Shown piece after piece: positions 50,602-63,540 of a DNA stretch of 64,000 nt. Origin of the DNA: Nomia melanderi (Eukaryota > Arthropoda > Insecta > Hymenoptera > Halictidae); assembly GCF_051020985.1 (NCBI RefSeq), contig NW_027475140.1:2046001-2110000 (forward strand). Direction: 5' to 3'. Made by a program: the position numbers and the translations under genes. Numbering within the stretch: position 1 is the first letter of the stretch; each line of letters begins with the position of its first letter. Under the pieces are notes generated by a model, which did not search any database, was not told where the DNA came from, and worked only from the letters and a program-made list of their open reading frames with translations.

Positions 50602-53492
50602 GGAGATATCACCAGATATATATTGGATTTTCCCCAGACCCTGAGTGTCCGGCCGCATGAGACTGTAGTTTTATCGGCCCCTGGTGGTCCGAGGTCGTTC
50701 CCGCTGCACAGATTCATGCGCCAGGGCCTCCTACAGACAATGCACTTTGATTTATTGCGCTATCTGTAATAGCTCCCGAGATATCACCACATATATATTG
50801 GATTTTCCCCTGACCCTGAGTGTCCGCCCCATGAGACTGTGGTTTTCTCGGCCCCTGGTGGACCGAGGTCGTTCCCGCTGCACAGATTCATGCGCCAGGG
50901 CCTCCTACAGACAATGCACTTTGATTTATTGCGCTATCTCTAATAGCACCCGAGATATCACCAGATATATATTGGATTTTTCCCTTACCCTGAGTGTCCG
51001 GCCCCATGAGACGGTGGTTTTCTCGGCCCCTGGTGGTCCTAGGTCGTTCCCGCTGCACAGATGCATGCGCCAGGGCCTCCTGCAGATAATTCCCTTTGGC
51101 TTATTGCGCTATCTTTAATAGCACCCGAGATATCACCAGATATATATTGGATTTTCCCCTGACCCTGAGTGTCCGCCCCATGAGACTGTGGTTTTCTCGG
51201 CCCCTGGTGGTCCGAGGTCGTTCCCGCTGCACAGATTCATGCGCCAGGGCCTCCTACAGACAATGCACTTTGATTTATTGCGCTATCTGTAATAGCACCC
51301 GAGATATCACCAGATATATATTGGATTTTTCCCTGACCCTGAGTGTCCGGCCCCATGAGACTGTTGTTTTTTCGACCCCTGGTGGTCCGAGGGCGTTACC
51401 GTTGCACAGATTCATGCGCCAGGGCCTCCTGCAGATAATTCACTTTGGTTTATTGCGCTATCTCTAATAGCACCCGAGATATCACCAGATATAAACTGGA
51501 TTTTCCCCTGACCCTGAGTGTCCGCCCCATGAGACTGTGGTTTTCTCGGCCCCTGGTGGTCCGAGGTCGTTCCCGCTGCAGAGATTCATGCGCCAGGGCC
51601 TCCTACAGACAATGCACTTTGATTTATTGCGCTATCTGTAATAGCACCCGAGATATCACCAGATATATATTGGATTTTTCCCTGACCCTGAGTGTCCGGC
51701 CCCATGAGACTGCGGTTTTCTCGGCCCCTGGTGGTCCGAGGTCGTTCCCGCTGCACACATTCATGCGCCAGGGCCTCCTGCAGATAATTCACTATGGTTT
51801 ATTGCGCTATCTCTAATAGCACCCGAGATATCACCAGATATATATTGGATTTTGCCCTGACCCTGAGTGTCCGGCCCCATGAGACTGTGGTTTTCTCGGC
51901 CCCTGGTGGTCCGAGGTTGTTCCCGCTGCACAGATTCATGCGCCAGGGCCTCCTACAGACAATGCACTTTGATTTATTGCTCTATCTGTAATAGCACCCG
52001 AGATATCACCAGATATATATTGGATTTTCCCCTGACCCTGATTGTCCGGCCCCATGAGACTGTGGTTTTCTCGGCACCTGGTGGTCCGAGGTCGTTCCCG
52101 CTGCACAGATTCATGCGCCAGGGCCTCCTACAGACAATGCATTTTGATTTATTGCGCTATCTGTAATAGCACCCGAGATATCACCAGATATATATTGGAT
52201 TTTTCCCTGACCCTGAGTGTCCGGCCCCATGAGACGGTGGATGTCTCGGCCCCTGATGGTCCGAGATCGTTCCCGCTGCACAGATTCATGCGCCAGGACC
52301 TCCTGCAGACAATTCACTTTGGTTTATTGCGCTATCTCTAATAGCACCCGAGATATCACCAGATATATATTGGATTTTTCCCCGACCCTGAGTGTCCGGC
52401 CCCATGAGACGGTGGTTTTCTCGGCCGCTGGTGGTCCGAGGTCGTTCCCGCTGGCCAGATTCATGCGCCAGGGCCTCCTACAGACAATGCACTATGATTT
52501 ATTGCGCTATCTGTAATAGCACCCGAGATATCACCAGATCTATATTGGATTTTCCCCTGACCCTGAGTATCCGGCCCCATGAGACTGTGGTTTTCTCGGC
52601 CCCTGGTGGTCCGAGGTCGTTCCCGTTGCACAGATTCATGCGCCAGGGCCTCCTGCAGATAATTCACTTTGGTTTATTTCGCTATCTCTAATAGCACCCG
52701 AGATATCACCAGATATATATTGGATTTTTCACTGACCCTGAGCGTCCGGCCCCATGAGACGGTCGTTTTCTCGGCCCCTGGTGGTCCGAGAACGTTCCCG
52801 CTGAACAGGTTCATGCGCCAGCGTCTCCTACAGACAATGCACTTTGATTTATTGCGCTATCTGTAATAGCACCCGAGATATCACCAGATATATATTGGAT
52901 TTTTCACTGAACCTGAGTGTCCTGCCCCATGAGACGGTGGTTTTCTCGGCCCCTGGTGTTCCGAGGTCGTTCCCGCTGCACAGATTCATGCGCCAGGGCC
53001 TCCTACAGACAATGCACTTTGATTTATTGCGCTATCTCTAATAGCGCCCGAGATATCACCAGATATATATTGGATTTTTCCCTGACCCTGAGTGTCCGGC
53101 CCCATGAGACTGCGGTTTTCTCGGCCCCTGGTGGTCCGAGGTCGTTCCCGCTGCACAGATTCATGCGCCAGGGCCTCCTGCAGACAATTCACTTTGGTTT
53201 ATTGCGCTATCTCTAATAGCACCCGAGATATCACCAGATATATATTGGATTTTTCCCCGACCCTGAGTGTCCGGCCCCATGAGACGGTGGTTTTCTCGGC
53301 CGCTGGTGGTCCGAGGTCGTTCCCGCTGGCCAGATTCATGCGCCAGGGCCTCCTACAGACAATGCACTATGATTTATTGCGCTATCTGTAATAGCACCCG
53401 AGATATCACCAGATCTATATTGGATTTTCCCCTGACCCTGAGTATCCGGCCCCATGAGACTGTGGTTTTCTCGGCCCCTGGTGGTCCGAGGT
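50602..53492 (+). repeat. 18-monomer HOR, copy 2, 3' incomplete (2,891 bp)
   Basis: This copy matches 47,455-50,345 nearly base for base, including the creation of PstI in gctgcagagattc near 51,578. It lacks the final 256 bp of copy 1 and instead continues into ordinary clan A monomers (gtcgttcccgttgcac near 53,493). Private changes are cgagggcgttaccg near 51,391 and cctggtggaccgagg near 50,858 (copy 1: cctggtggtccgagg). Confidence 0.92.
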
Positions 53493-53779
53493 CGTTCCCG
53501 TTGCACAGATTCATGCGCCAGGGCCTCCTGCAGATAATTCACTTTGGTTTATTGCGCTATCTCTAATAGCACCCGAGATATCACCAGATATATATTGGAT
53601 TTTTCACTGACCCTGAGCGTCCGGCCCCATGAGACGGTCGTTTTCTCGGCCCCTGGTGGCCCGAGAACGTTCCCGCTGCACAGGTTCATGCGCCAGCGTC
53701 TCCTACAGACAATGCACTTTGGTTTATTGCGCTATCTTTAATAGCACCCGAGATATCACCAGATATATATTGGATTTTC
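53493..53779 (+). repeat. Linker monomers between 18-mer and 21-mer HORs
   Basis: Less than two monomers separate the two HORs. They carry gagaacgttcccgctgc and gccagcgtctcc, as in the 1.9 and 3.8 kb monomers, and ctttaatagc. There is no other content. Confidence 0.75.
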
Positions 53780-56700
53780 CCCTGACCCTGAGTGTCCGGC
53801 CCCATGAGACTGTGGTTTTCTCGGCCCCTGGTGGTCCGAGGTCGTTCCCGCTGCACAGATTCATGCGCCAGGGCCTCCTACAGACAATACACTATGATTT
53901 ATTGCGCTATCTGTAATAGCACCCGAGATATCACCAGATCTATATTGGATTTTCCCCTGACCCTGAGTATCCGGCCCCATGAGACTGTGGTTTTCTCGGC
54001 CCCTGGTGGTCCGAGGTCGTTCCCGTTGCACACATTCATGCGCCAGGGCCTCCTGCAGATAATTCAATTTAGTTTATTGCGCTATCTTTAATAGCACCCG
54101 AGATATCACCAGATATATATTGGATTTTCCCCTGACCCTAAGTGTCCGGCCCCTCGGGACGGTGGTTTTCTCGGCCCCTGGTGGTCCTAGGTCGTTCCCG
54201 CTGCACAGATTCATGCGCCAGGGCCTCCTACAGACAATGCACTTTGATCTATTGCTCTATCTGTAATAGCACCCGAGATATCACCAGATATATATTGGAT
54301 TTTCCCCTGACCCTGAGTGTCTGGCCCCATGAGACTGCGGTTTTCTCGGCCCCTGGTGGTCCGAGGTCGTTCCCGCTGCACACATTCATGCGCCAGGGCC
54401 TCCTGCAGACAATTCACTTTGTTTTATTGCGCTATCTCTAATAGCACCCGAGATATCACCAGATATATATTGGATTTTTCCCCGACCCTGAGTGTCCGGC
54501 CCCATGAGACGGTGGTTTTCTCGGCCCCTGGTGGTCCGAGGTCGTTCCCGTTGCACAGATTCATGCGCCAGGGCCTCCTGCAGATAATTCACTTTGGTTT
54601 ATTGCGCTATCTCTAATAGCACCCAAGATATCACCAGATATATATTGAATTTTTCCCTGTCCCTGTGTGTCCGGCCCCATGAGACTGTGGTTTTCTCGGC
54701 CCCTGGTGGTCCGAGGTCGTTCCCCTTGCACAGATTCATGCGCCAGGGCCTCCTGCAGATAATTCACTTTGATTTATTGCGCTATCTGTAATAGCACCCG
54801 AGATATCACCAGATAGATATTGGATTTTTCACTGACCCTAAGTGTCCGGCCCCTCGGGACGGTGGTTTTCTCGGCCCCTGGTGGTCCGAGGTCGTTCCCG
54901 CTGCACAGATTCATGCGCCAGGGCCTCCTACAGACAATGCACTTTGATTTATTGCGCTATCTGTAATAGCACCCAAGATATCACCAGATAAATATTGGAT
55001 TTTCCCCTGACCCTGAGTGTCCGGCCCCATGAGACGGTGGTTTTCTCGGCCCCTGATGGTCCGAGGTCGTTCCCGCTGGCCACATTTATGCGCCAGGGCC
55101 TCCTAGAGACAATGCACTTTGATTTATTGCGCTATCTGTAATAGCACCCGAGATATCACCAGATATATATTGGATTTTTCACTGACCCTGAGTGTCCTGC
55201 CCCATGAGACGGTGGTTTTCTCGGCCCCTGGTGTTCCGAGGCCGTTCCCGCTGCACAGATTCATGCGCCAGGGCCTCCTACAGACAATGCACTTTGATTT
55301 ATTGCGCTATCTCTAATAGCACCCGAGATATCACCAGATATATATTGGATTTTCCCCTGACCCTGAGTGTCCGGCCCCATGAGACTGTGGTTTTCTCGGC
55401 CCCTGGTGGTCCTAGGTCGTTCCCGCTGCACTGATGCATGCGCCAGGGCCTCCTGCAGATAATTCCCTTCGGCTTATTGCGCTATCTCTAATAGCGCCCG
55501 AGATATCACCAGATATATATTGGATTTTTCCCTGACCCTGAGTGTCCGGCCCCATGAGACTGCGGTTTTCTCGGCCCCAGGTGGTCCGAGGTCGTTCCCG
55601 CTGCACACATTCATGCGCCAGGGCCTCCTGCAGATAATTCACTTTAGTTTATTGCGCTATCTTTAATAGCACCCGAGATATCACCAGATATATATTGGAT
55701 TTTCCCCTGACCCTGAGTGTCCGGCCCCATGAGACTGTGGTTTTCTCGGCCCCTGGTGGTCCGAGGTCGTTCCCGCTGCACAGATTCATGCGCCAGGGCC
55801 TCCTACAGACAATGCACTTTGATTTATTGCGCTATCTGTAATAGCACCCGAGATATCAACAGATATATATTGGATTTTTCCCTGACCCTGAGTGTCCGGC
55901 CCCATGAGACTGTGGTTTTTTCGGCCCCTGGTGGTCCGAGGTCGTTCCCGTTGCACAGATTCATGCGCCAGGGCCTCCTGCAGATAATTCACTTTGGTTT
56001 ATTGCGCTATCTCTAATAGCACCCAAGATATCACCAGATATATATTGAATTTTTCCCTGACCCTGTGTGTCCGGCCCCATGAGACTGTGGTTTTCTCGGC
56101 CCCTGGTGGTCCGAGGTCGTTCCCCTTGCACAGATTCATGCGCGAGGGCCTCCTGCAGATAATTCACTTTGATTTATTGCGCTATCTGTAATAGCACCCG
56201 AGATATCACCAGATAGATATTGGATTTTTCACTGACCCTAAGTGTCCGGCCCCTCGGGACGGTGGTTTTCTCGGCCCCTGGTGGTCCGAGGTCGTTCCCG
56301 CTGCACAGATTCATGCGCCAGGGCCTCCTACAGACAATGCACTTTGATTTATTGCGCTATCTGTAATAGCACCCAAGATATCACCAGATAAATATTGGAT
56401 TTTCCCCTGACCCTGAGTGTCCGGCCCCATGAGACGGTGGTTTTCTCGGCCCCCGATGGTCCGAGGTCCTTCCCGCTGGCCACATTTATGCGCCAGGGCC
56501 TCCTAGAGACAATGCACTTTGATTTATTGCGCTATCTGTAATAGCACCAGAGATATCACCAGATATATATTGGATTTTCCCTTGACCCTGAGTGTCCGGC
56601 CCCTTGAGACTGTCGTTTTCTCGGCCCCTGGTGGTCCGAGGTCGTTCCCGTTGCACAGATTCATGCGCCAGGGCCTCCTGCAAATAATTCTCCTTGGTTT

Positions 56701-57455
56701 ATTGCGCTATCTCTAATAGCACCCGAGATATGATCAGATATATATTGGATTTTCCCCTGACCCTGAGTGTCCGGCCCCATGAGACTGTAGTTTTCTCGGC
56801 CCCTGGTGGTCCTAGGTCGTTCCCGCTGCACAGATTCATGCGCCAGGGCCTCCTACAGACAATGCACTTTGATTTATTGCGTTATCTGTAATAGCACCCG
56901 AGATATCACCACATATATATTGGATTTTTCCCTGGCCCAGAGTGTCCGGCCCCCTCGAGACGGTGCTTTCCTCGGCCCCTGGTGGTCCGAGGTCGTTCCC
57001 GCTGCACAGCTTCAGGCGCCAGGGCCTCCTGCAGATAACTCACTTTGGTTTATTGCGCTATCTCTAATAGCACCCGAGATATCACCAGATATATATTGGA
57101 CTTTTCCCTGACCCTGAGTGTCCGGCCCCATGAGACGGTGGTTTTCTCGGCCCCTGGTGGTACGAGGTCGTTCCCGCTGCACAGATTCATGCGCCAGGGC
57201 CTCCTGCAGATAATTCACTTTGGTTTATTGCGCTATCTCTAATAGCGCCCGAGATATCAACAGATATATATTGGATTTTTCCCTGACCCTAAGTGTCCGG
57301 CCCTATGAGACTGCGGTTTTCTCGGCCCCTGGTGGTCCGAGGTCGTTCCCGCTGCACACATTCATGCGCCAGGGCCTCCTGCAGATAATTCACTATGGTT
57401 TATTGCGCTATCTCTAATAGCACCCGAGATATCACCAGATATATATTGGATTTTG
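53780..57455 (+). repeat. 21-monomer HOR, copy 1 (3,676 bp)
   Basis: Twenty-one monomers plus 1 base are followed directly by a second copy. The extra base is in cggccccctcgagacgg near 56,953 and makes an XhoI site CTCGAG at 56,954-56,959. Inside, 54,790-55,130 is echoed at 56,190-56,530 (offset 1,400, an 8-mer), with ctcgggacgg, agataaatattgg and ctggccacatttatg in both. Markers also found near 4-6 kb link this HOR to the left end of the window. Confidence 0.93.
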
Positions 57456-60400
57456 CCCTGACCCTGAGTGTCCGGCCCCATGAGACTGTGGTTTTCTCGG
57501 CCCCTGGTGGTCCGAGGTCGTTCCCGCTGCACAGATTCATGCGCCAGGGCCTCCTACAGACAATACACTATGATTTATTGCGCTATCTGTAATAGCACCC
57601 GAGATATCACCAGATCTATATTGGATTTTCCCCTGACCCTGAGTATCCGGCCCCATGAGACTGTGGTTTTCTCGGCCCCTGGTGGTCCGAGGTCGTTCCC
57701 GTTGCACACATTCATGCGCCAGGGCCTCCTGCAGATAATTCAATTTAGTTTATTGCGCTATCTTTAATAGCACCCGAGATATCACCAGATATATATTGGA
57801 TTTTCCCCTGACCCTAAGTGTCCGGCCCCTCGGGACGGTGGTTTTCTCGGCCCCTGGTGGTCCTAGGTCGTTCCCGCTGCACAGATTCATGCGCCAGGGC
57901 CTCCTACAGACAATGCACTTTGATCTATTGCTCTATCTGTAATAGCACCCGAGATATCACCAGATATATATTGGATTTTCCCCTGACCCTGAGTGTCTGG
58001 CCCCATGAGACTGCGGTTTTCTCGGCCCCTGGTGGTCCGAGGTCGTTCCCGCTGCACACATTCATGCGCCAGGGCCTCCTGCAGACAATTCACTTTGTTT
58101 TATTGCGCTATCTCTAATAGCACCCGAGATATCACCAGATATATATTGGATTTTTCCCCGACCCTGAGTGTCCGGCCCCATGAGACGGTGGTTTTCTCGG
58201 CCCCTGGTGGTCCGAGGTCGTTCCCGTTGCACAGATTCATGCGCCAGGGCCTCCTGCAGATAATTCACTTTGGTTTATTGCGCTATCTCTAATAGCACCC
58301 AAGATATCACCAGATATATATTGAATTTTTCCCTGTCCCTGTGTGTCCGGCCCCATGAGACTGTGGTTTTCTCGGCCCCTGGTGGTCCGAGGTCGTTCCC
58401 CTTGCACAGATTCATGCGCCAGGGCCTCCTGCAGATAATTCACTTTGATTTATTGCGCTATCTGTAATAGCACCCGAGATATCACCAGATAGATATTGGA
58501 TTTTTCACTGACCCTAAGTGTCCGGCCCCTCGGGACGGTGGTTTTCTCGGCCCCTGGTGGTCCGAGGTCGTTCCCGCTGCACAGATTCATGCGCCAGGGC
58601 CTCCTACAGACAATGCACTTTGATTTATTGCGCTATCTGTAATAGCACCCAAGATATCACCAGATAAATATTGGATTTTCCCCTGACCCTGAGTGTCCGG
58701 CCCCATGAGACGGTGGTTTTCTCGGCCCCTGATGGTCCGAGGTCGTTCCCGCTGGCCACATTTATGCGCCAGGGCCTCCTAGAGACAATGCACTTTGATT
58801 TATTGCGCTATCTGTAATAGCACCCGAGATATCACCAGATATATATTGGATTTTTCACTGACCCTGAGTGTCCTGCCCCATGAGACGGCGGTTTTCTCGG
58901 CCCCTGGTGTTCCGAGGCCGTTCCCGCTGCACAGATTCATGCGCCAGGGCCTCCTACAGACAATGCACTTTGATTTATTGCGCTATCTCTAATAGCACCC
59001 GAGATATCACCAGATATATATTGGATTTTCCCCTGACCCTGAGTGTCCGGCCCCATGAGACTGTGGTTTTCTCGGCCCCTGGTGGTCCTAGGTCGTTCCC
59101 GCTGCACTGATGCATGCGCCAGGGCCTCCTGCAGATAATTCCCTTCGGCTTATTGCGCTATCTCTAATAGCGCCCGAGATATCACCAGATATATATTGGA
59201 TTTTTCCCTGACCCTGAGTGTCCGGCCCCATGAGACTGCGGTTTTCTCGGCCCCACATGGTCCGAGGTCGTTCCCGCTGCACACATTCATGCGCCAGGGC
59301 CTCCTGCAGATAATTCACTTTAGTTTATTGCGCTATCTTTAATAGCACCCGAGATATCACCAGATATATATTGGATTTTCCCCTGACCCTGAGTGTCCGG
59401 CCCCATGAGACTGTGGTTTTCTCGGCCCCTGGTGGTCCGAGGTCGTTCCCGCTGCACAGATTCATGCGCCAGGGCCTCCTACAGACAATGCACTTTGATT
59501 TATTGCGCTATCTGTAATAGCACCCGAGATATCAACAGATATATATTGGATTTTTCCCTGACCCTGAGTGTCCGGCCCCATGAGACTGTGGTTTTTTCGG
59601 CCCCTGGTGGTCCGAGGTCGTTCCCGTTGCACAGATTCATGCGCCAGGGCCTCCTGCAGATAATTCACTTTGGTTTATTGCGCTATCTCTAATAGCACCC
59701 AAGATATCACCAGATATATATTGAATTTTTCCCTGACCCTGTGTGTCCGGCCCCATGAGACTGTGGTTTTCTCGGCCCCTGGTGGTCCGAGGTCGTTCCC
59801 CTTGCACAGATTCATGCGCGAGGGCCTCCTGCAGATAATTCACTTTGATTTATTGCGCTATCTGTAATAGCACCCGAGATATCACCAGATAGATATTGGA
59901 TTTTTCACTGACCCTAAGTGTCCGGCCCCTCGGGACGGTGGTTTTCTCGGCCCCTGGTGGTCCGAGGTCGTTCCCGCTGCACAGATTCATGCGCCAGGGC
60001 CTCCTACAGACAATGCACTTTGATTTATTGCGCTATCTGTAATAGCACCCAAGATATCACCAGATAAATATTGGATTTTCCCCTGACCCTGAGTGTCCGG
60101 CCCCATGAGACGGTGGTTTTCTCGGCCCCCGATGGTCCGAGGTCCTTCCCGCTGGCCACATTTATGCGCCAGGGCCTCCTAGAGACAATGCACTTTGATT
60201 TATTGCGCTATCTGTAATAGCACCAGAGATATCACCAGATATATATTGGATTTTCCCTTGACCCTGAGTGTCCGGCCCCTTGAGACTGTCGTTTTCTCGG
60301 CCCCTGGTGGTCCGAGGTCGTTCCCGTTGCACAGATTCATGCGCCAGGGCCTCCTGCAAATAATTCTCCTTGGTTTATTGCGCTATCTCTAATAGCACCC

Positions 60401-61131
60401 GAGATATGATCAGATATATATTGGATTTTCCCCTGACCCTGAGTGTCCGGCCCCATGAGACTGTAGTTTTCTCGGCCCCTGGTGGTCCTAGGTCGTTCCC
60501 GCTGCACAGATTCATGCGCCAGGGCCTCCTACAGACAATGCACTTTGATTTATTGCGTTATCTGTAATAGCACCCGAGATATCACCACATATATATTGGA
60601 TTTTTCCCTGGCCCAGAGTGTCCGGCCCCCTCGAGACGGTGCTTTCCTCGGCCCCTGGTGGTCCGAGGTCGTTCCCGCTGCACAGCTTCAGGCGCCAGGG
60701 CCTCCTGCAGATAACTCACTTTGGTTTATTGCGCTATCTCTAATAGCACCCGAGATATCACCAGATATATATTGGACTTTTCCCTGACCCTGAGTGTCCG
60801 GCCCCATGAGACGGTGGTTTTCTCGGCCCCTGGTGGTACGAGGTCGTTCCCGCTGCACAGATTCATGCGCCAGGGCCTCCTGCAGATAATTCACTTTGGT
60901 TTATTGCGCTATCTCTAATAGCGCCCGAGATATCAACAGATATATATTGGATTTTTCCCTGACCCTAAGTGTCCGGCCCTATGAGACTGCGGTTTTCTCG
61001 GCCCCTGGTGGTCCGAGGTCGTTCCCGCTGCACACATTCATGCGCCAGGGCCTCCTGCAGATAATTCACTATGGTTTATTGCGCTATCTCTAATAGCACC
61101 CGAGATATCACCAGATATATATTGGATTTTG
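57456..61131 (+). repeat. 21-monomer HOR, copy 2 (3,676 bp)
   Basis: This is the tandem second copy, with XhoI at 60,630-60,635. The match continues to about 61,190. I noticed only a few differences: gagacggcgg near 58,885 against gagacggtgg, and ccccacatggtcc near 59,251 against ccccaggtggtcc. Identity is clearly above 99 percent by eye. Confidence 0.93.
59343..59517 (+). repeat. Reference monomer (consensus, type a)
   Basis: This 175-bp unit equals the consensus I derived by eye. Composition is 51 C and 41 G of 175 (53% GC), with 8 CpG (about 0.67 of expectation). It holds one EcoRV site (GATATC) and has the type-a right end: ctacagacaatgcac, tttgatttattg, ctgtaat. The other common right end, type b, reads ctgcagataattcac, tttggtttattg, ctctaat and carries a PstI site (CTGCAG). 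The plus strand is an arbitrary choice of monomer orientation. Confidence 0.9.
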
Positions 61132-61776
61132 CCCTGACCCTGAGTGTCCGGCCCCATGAGACTGTGGTTTTCTCGGCCCCTGGTGGTCCGAGGTTGTTCC
61201 CGCTGCACACATTCATGCGCCAGGGCATCCTACAGACAATGCACTTTGATTTATTGCGCTATCTGTAATAGCACCCGAGATATCACCAGATATATATTGG
61301 ATTTTCCCCTGACCCTGAGTGTCCGGCCCCATGAGACGGTGGTTCTCTCGGCCCCTGGTGGTCCTAGGTCGTTCCCGCTGCACAGATTCATGCGCCAGGG
61401 CCTCCTACAGACAATGCACTTTGATTTATTGCGCTATCTGTAATAGCACCCGAGATATCACCAGATCTATATTGAATTTTCCCCTGACCCTGAGTATCCG
61501 GCACCATGAGACTGTAGTTTTCTCGGCACCTGGTGGTCCTAGGTCGTTCCCGCTGCACAGATTCATGCACCAGGGCCTCCTACAGACAATGCACTTTGAT
61601 TTATTGCGCTATCTGTAATAGCACACGAGATATCACCAGTTATATATTGGATTTTACCCTGACCATGAGGGTCCGGCCCCATGAGACTGTGGTTTTTTCG
61701 GCCCCTGGTGGTCCGACGTCGTTCCCGCTGCACAGGTTCATGCGCCAGGGCCTCCTACAGACAATGCACTTTGATT
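61132..61776 (+). repeat. Irregular monomers right of the 21-mer
   Basis: About four monomers lie here. They include aggttgttcccg with cacacattc (near 61,194), cgagatatcaccagatct with attgaattttcccc (near 61,457), gcaccatgagactgtag and the cacacgagat variant near 61,622. There is no HOR period and no foreign DNA. Confidence 0.75.
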
Positions 61777-63540
61777 TATTGCGCTATCTGTAATAGCACC
61801 CGAGATATCACCAGATCTATATTGGATTTTCCCCTGACCCTGAGTGTCCGGCCCCATGAGACTGTGGTTTTCTCGGCCCCTGGTGGTCCGAGGTCGTTGC
61901 CGCTGCACAGGTTGATGCGCCAGGGCCTCCTACAGACAATGCACTTTGATTTATTGCGTTATCTGTAATAGCACCCGAGATATCACCACATATATATTGG
62001 ATTTTTCCCTGGCCCAGAGTGTCCGGCCCCCTCGAGACGGTGCTTTCCTCGGCCCCTGGTGGTCCGAGGTCGTTCCCGCTGCACAGCTTCAGGCGCCAGG
62101 GCCTCCTGCAGATAACTCACTTTGGTTTATTGCGCTATCTCTAATAGCACCCGAGATATCACCAGATATATATTGGATTTTTCCCTGACCCTGAGTGTCC
62201 GGCCCCATGAGACGGTGGTTTTCTCGGCCCCTGGTGGTCCGAGGTCGTTCCCGCTGCACACATTCATGCGCCAGGGCCTCCTGCAGATAATTCACTATGG
62301 TTTATTGCGCTATCTCTAATAGCACCCGAGATATCACCAGATATATATTGGATTTTGCCCTGACCCTGAGTGTCCGGCCCCATGAGACTGTGGTTTTCTC
62401 GGCCCCTGGTGGTCCGAGGTTGTTCCCGCTGCACACATTCATGCGCCAGGGCCTCCGACAGACAATGCACTATGATTTATTGCTCTATCTGTAATAGCAC
62501 CCAAGATATCACCAGATATATATTGGATTTCTCCCTGACCCTGAGTGTCCGGCCCCATGAGACTGTGGTTTCCTCGGCCTCTGGTGGTCCGAGGTCTTTC
62601 CCGCTGCACAGATTCATGCGCCAGGGCCTCCTACAGACAATGCACTTTGATTTATTTCGCTATCTGTTATAGGACCGGAGATATCACCAGATATATATTG
62701 GATTTTCCCCAGACCCTGAGTGTCCGGCCGCATGAGACTGTAGTTTTATCGGCCCCTGGTGGTCCGAGGTCGTTCCCGCTGCACAGATTCATGCGCCAGG
62801 GCCTCCTACAGACAATGCACTTTGATTTATTGCGCTATCTGTAATAGCACCCGAGATATCACCACATATATATTGGATTTTTCCCTGACCCTGAGTGTCC
62901 GGCCCCATGAGACTGTTGTTTTTTCGACCCCTGGTGGTCCGAGGTCGTTACCGTTGCACAGATTCATGCGCCAGGGCCTCCTGCAGATAACTCACTTTGG
63001 TTTATTGCGCTATCTCTAATAGCACCCGAGATATCAACAGATATATACTGGATTTTCCCCTGACCCTGAGTGTCCGGCCCCATGAGACTGTGGTTTTTTC
63101 GGCCCCTGGTGGTCCGATGTCGTTCCCGCTGCACAGCTTCAGGCGCCAGGGCCTCCTGCAGATAACTCACTTTGGTTTATTGCGCTATCTCTAATAGCAC
63201 CCGAGATATCACCAGATATATATTGGACTTTTCCCTGACCCTGAGTGTCCGGCCCCATGAGACGGTGGTTTTCTCGGCCCCTGGTGGTACGAGGTCGTTC
63301 CCGCTGCACAGATTCATGCGCCAAGGCCTCCTGCAGATAATTCACTTTGGTTTATTGCGCTATCTCTAATAGCGCCCGAGATATCAACAGATATATATTG
63401 GATTTTTCCCTGACCCTGAGTGTCCGGCCCTATGAGACTGCGGTTTTCTCGGCCCCTGGTGGTCCGAGGTCGTTCCCGCTGCACACATTCATGCGCCAGG
63501 GCCTCCTGCAGATAATTCACTATGGTTTATTGCGCTATCT
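61777..63540 (+). repeat. 10-monomer HOR, copy 1 (about 1,751 bp)
   Basis: Ten monomers plus 1 base are repeated from about 63,528 to the window end. It carries the XhoI-site monomer (62,031-62,036) and the gctgcacagcttcaggcgcc monomer also found in the 21-mer. It also has a stretch with tcctcggcctctgg, taggaccggag and tttttcgaccc derived from the 43-51 kb HORs. It is therefore a composite of two neighbouring HOR families. Confidence 0.85.

Noticed and set aside
59363..59380. Palindromic protein site in the AT-rich core ccagatatatattgg
   Set aside because: The outer cca/tgg arms pair, but the inner bases are out of register, so it is not a true dyad. It is noted only as an AT-rich core.
59343..59517. 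RNA polymerase III A/B boxes (tagcacccgag and ggtccgaggtc), suggesting a tRNA-derived or transcribed repeat
   Set aside because: The B-like word lacks key positions of the GGTTCGANNCC consensus, the A-like word matches only its first bases, the spacing is about 80 bp, and T-runs lie between them that would stop the polymerase.
59343..59517. Primate alpha satellite (171 bp)
   Set aside because: Length and HOR style are similar, but the sequence is not: the unit is 53% GC, lacks the CENP-B box, and shares none of the alpha-satellite words I know.
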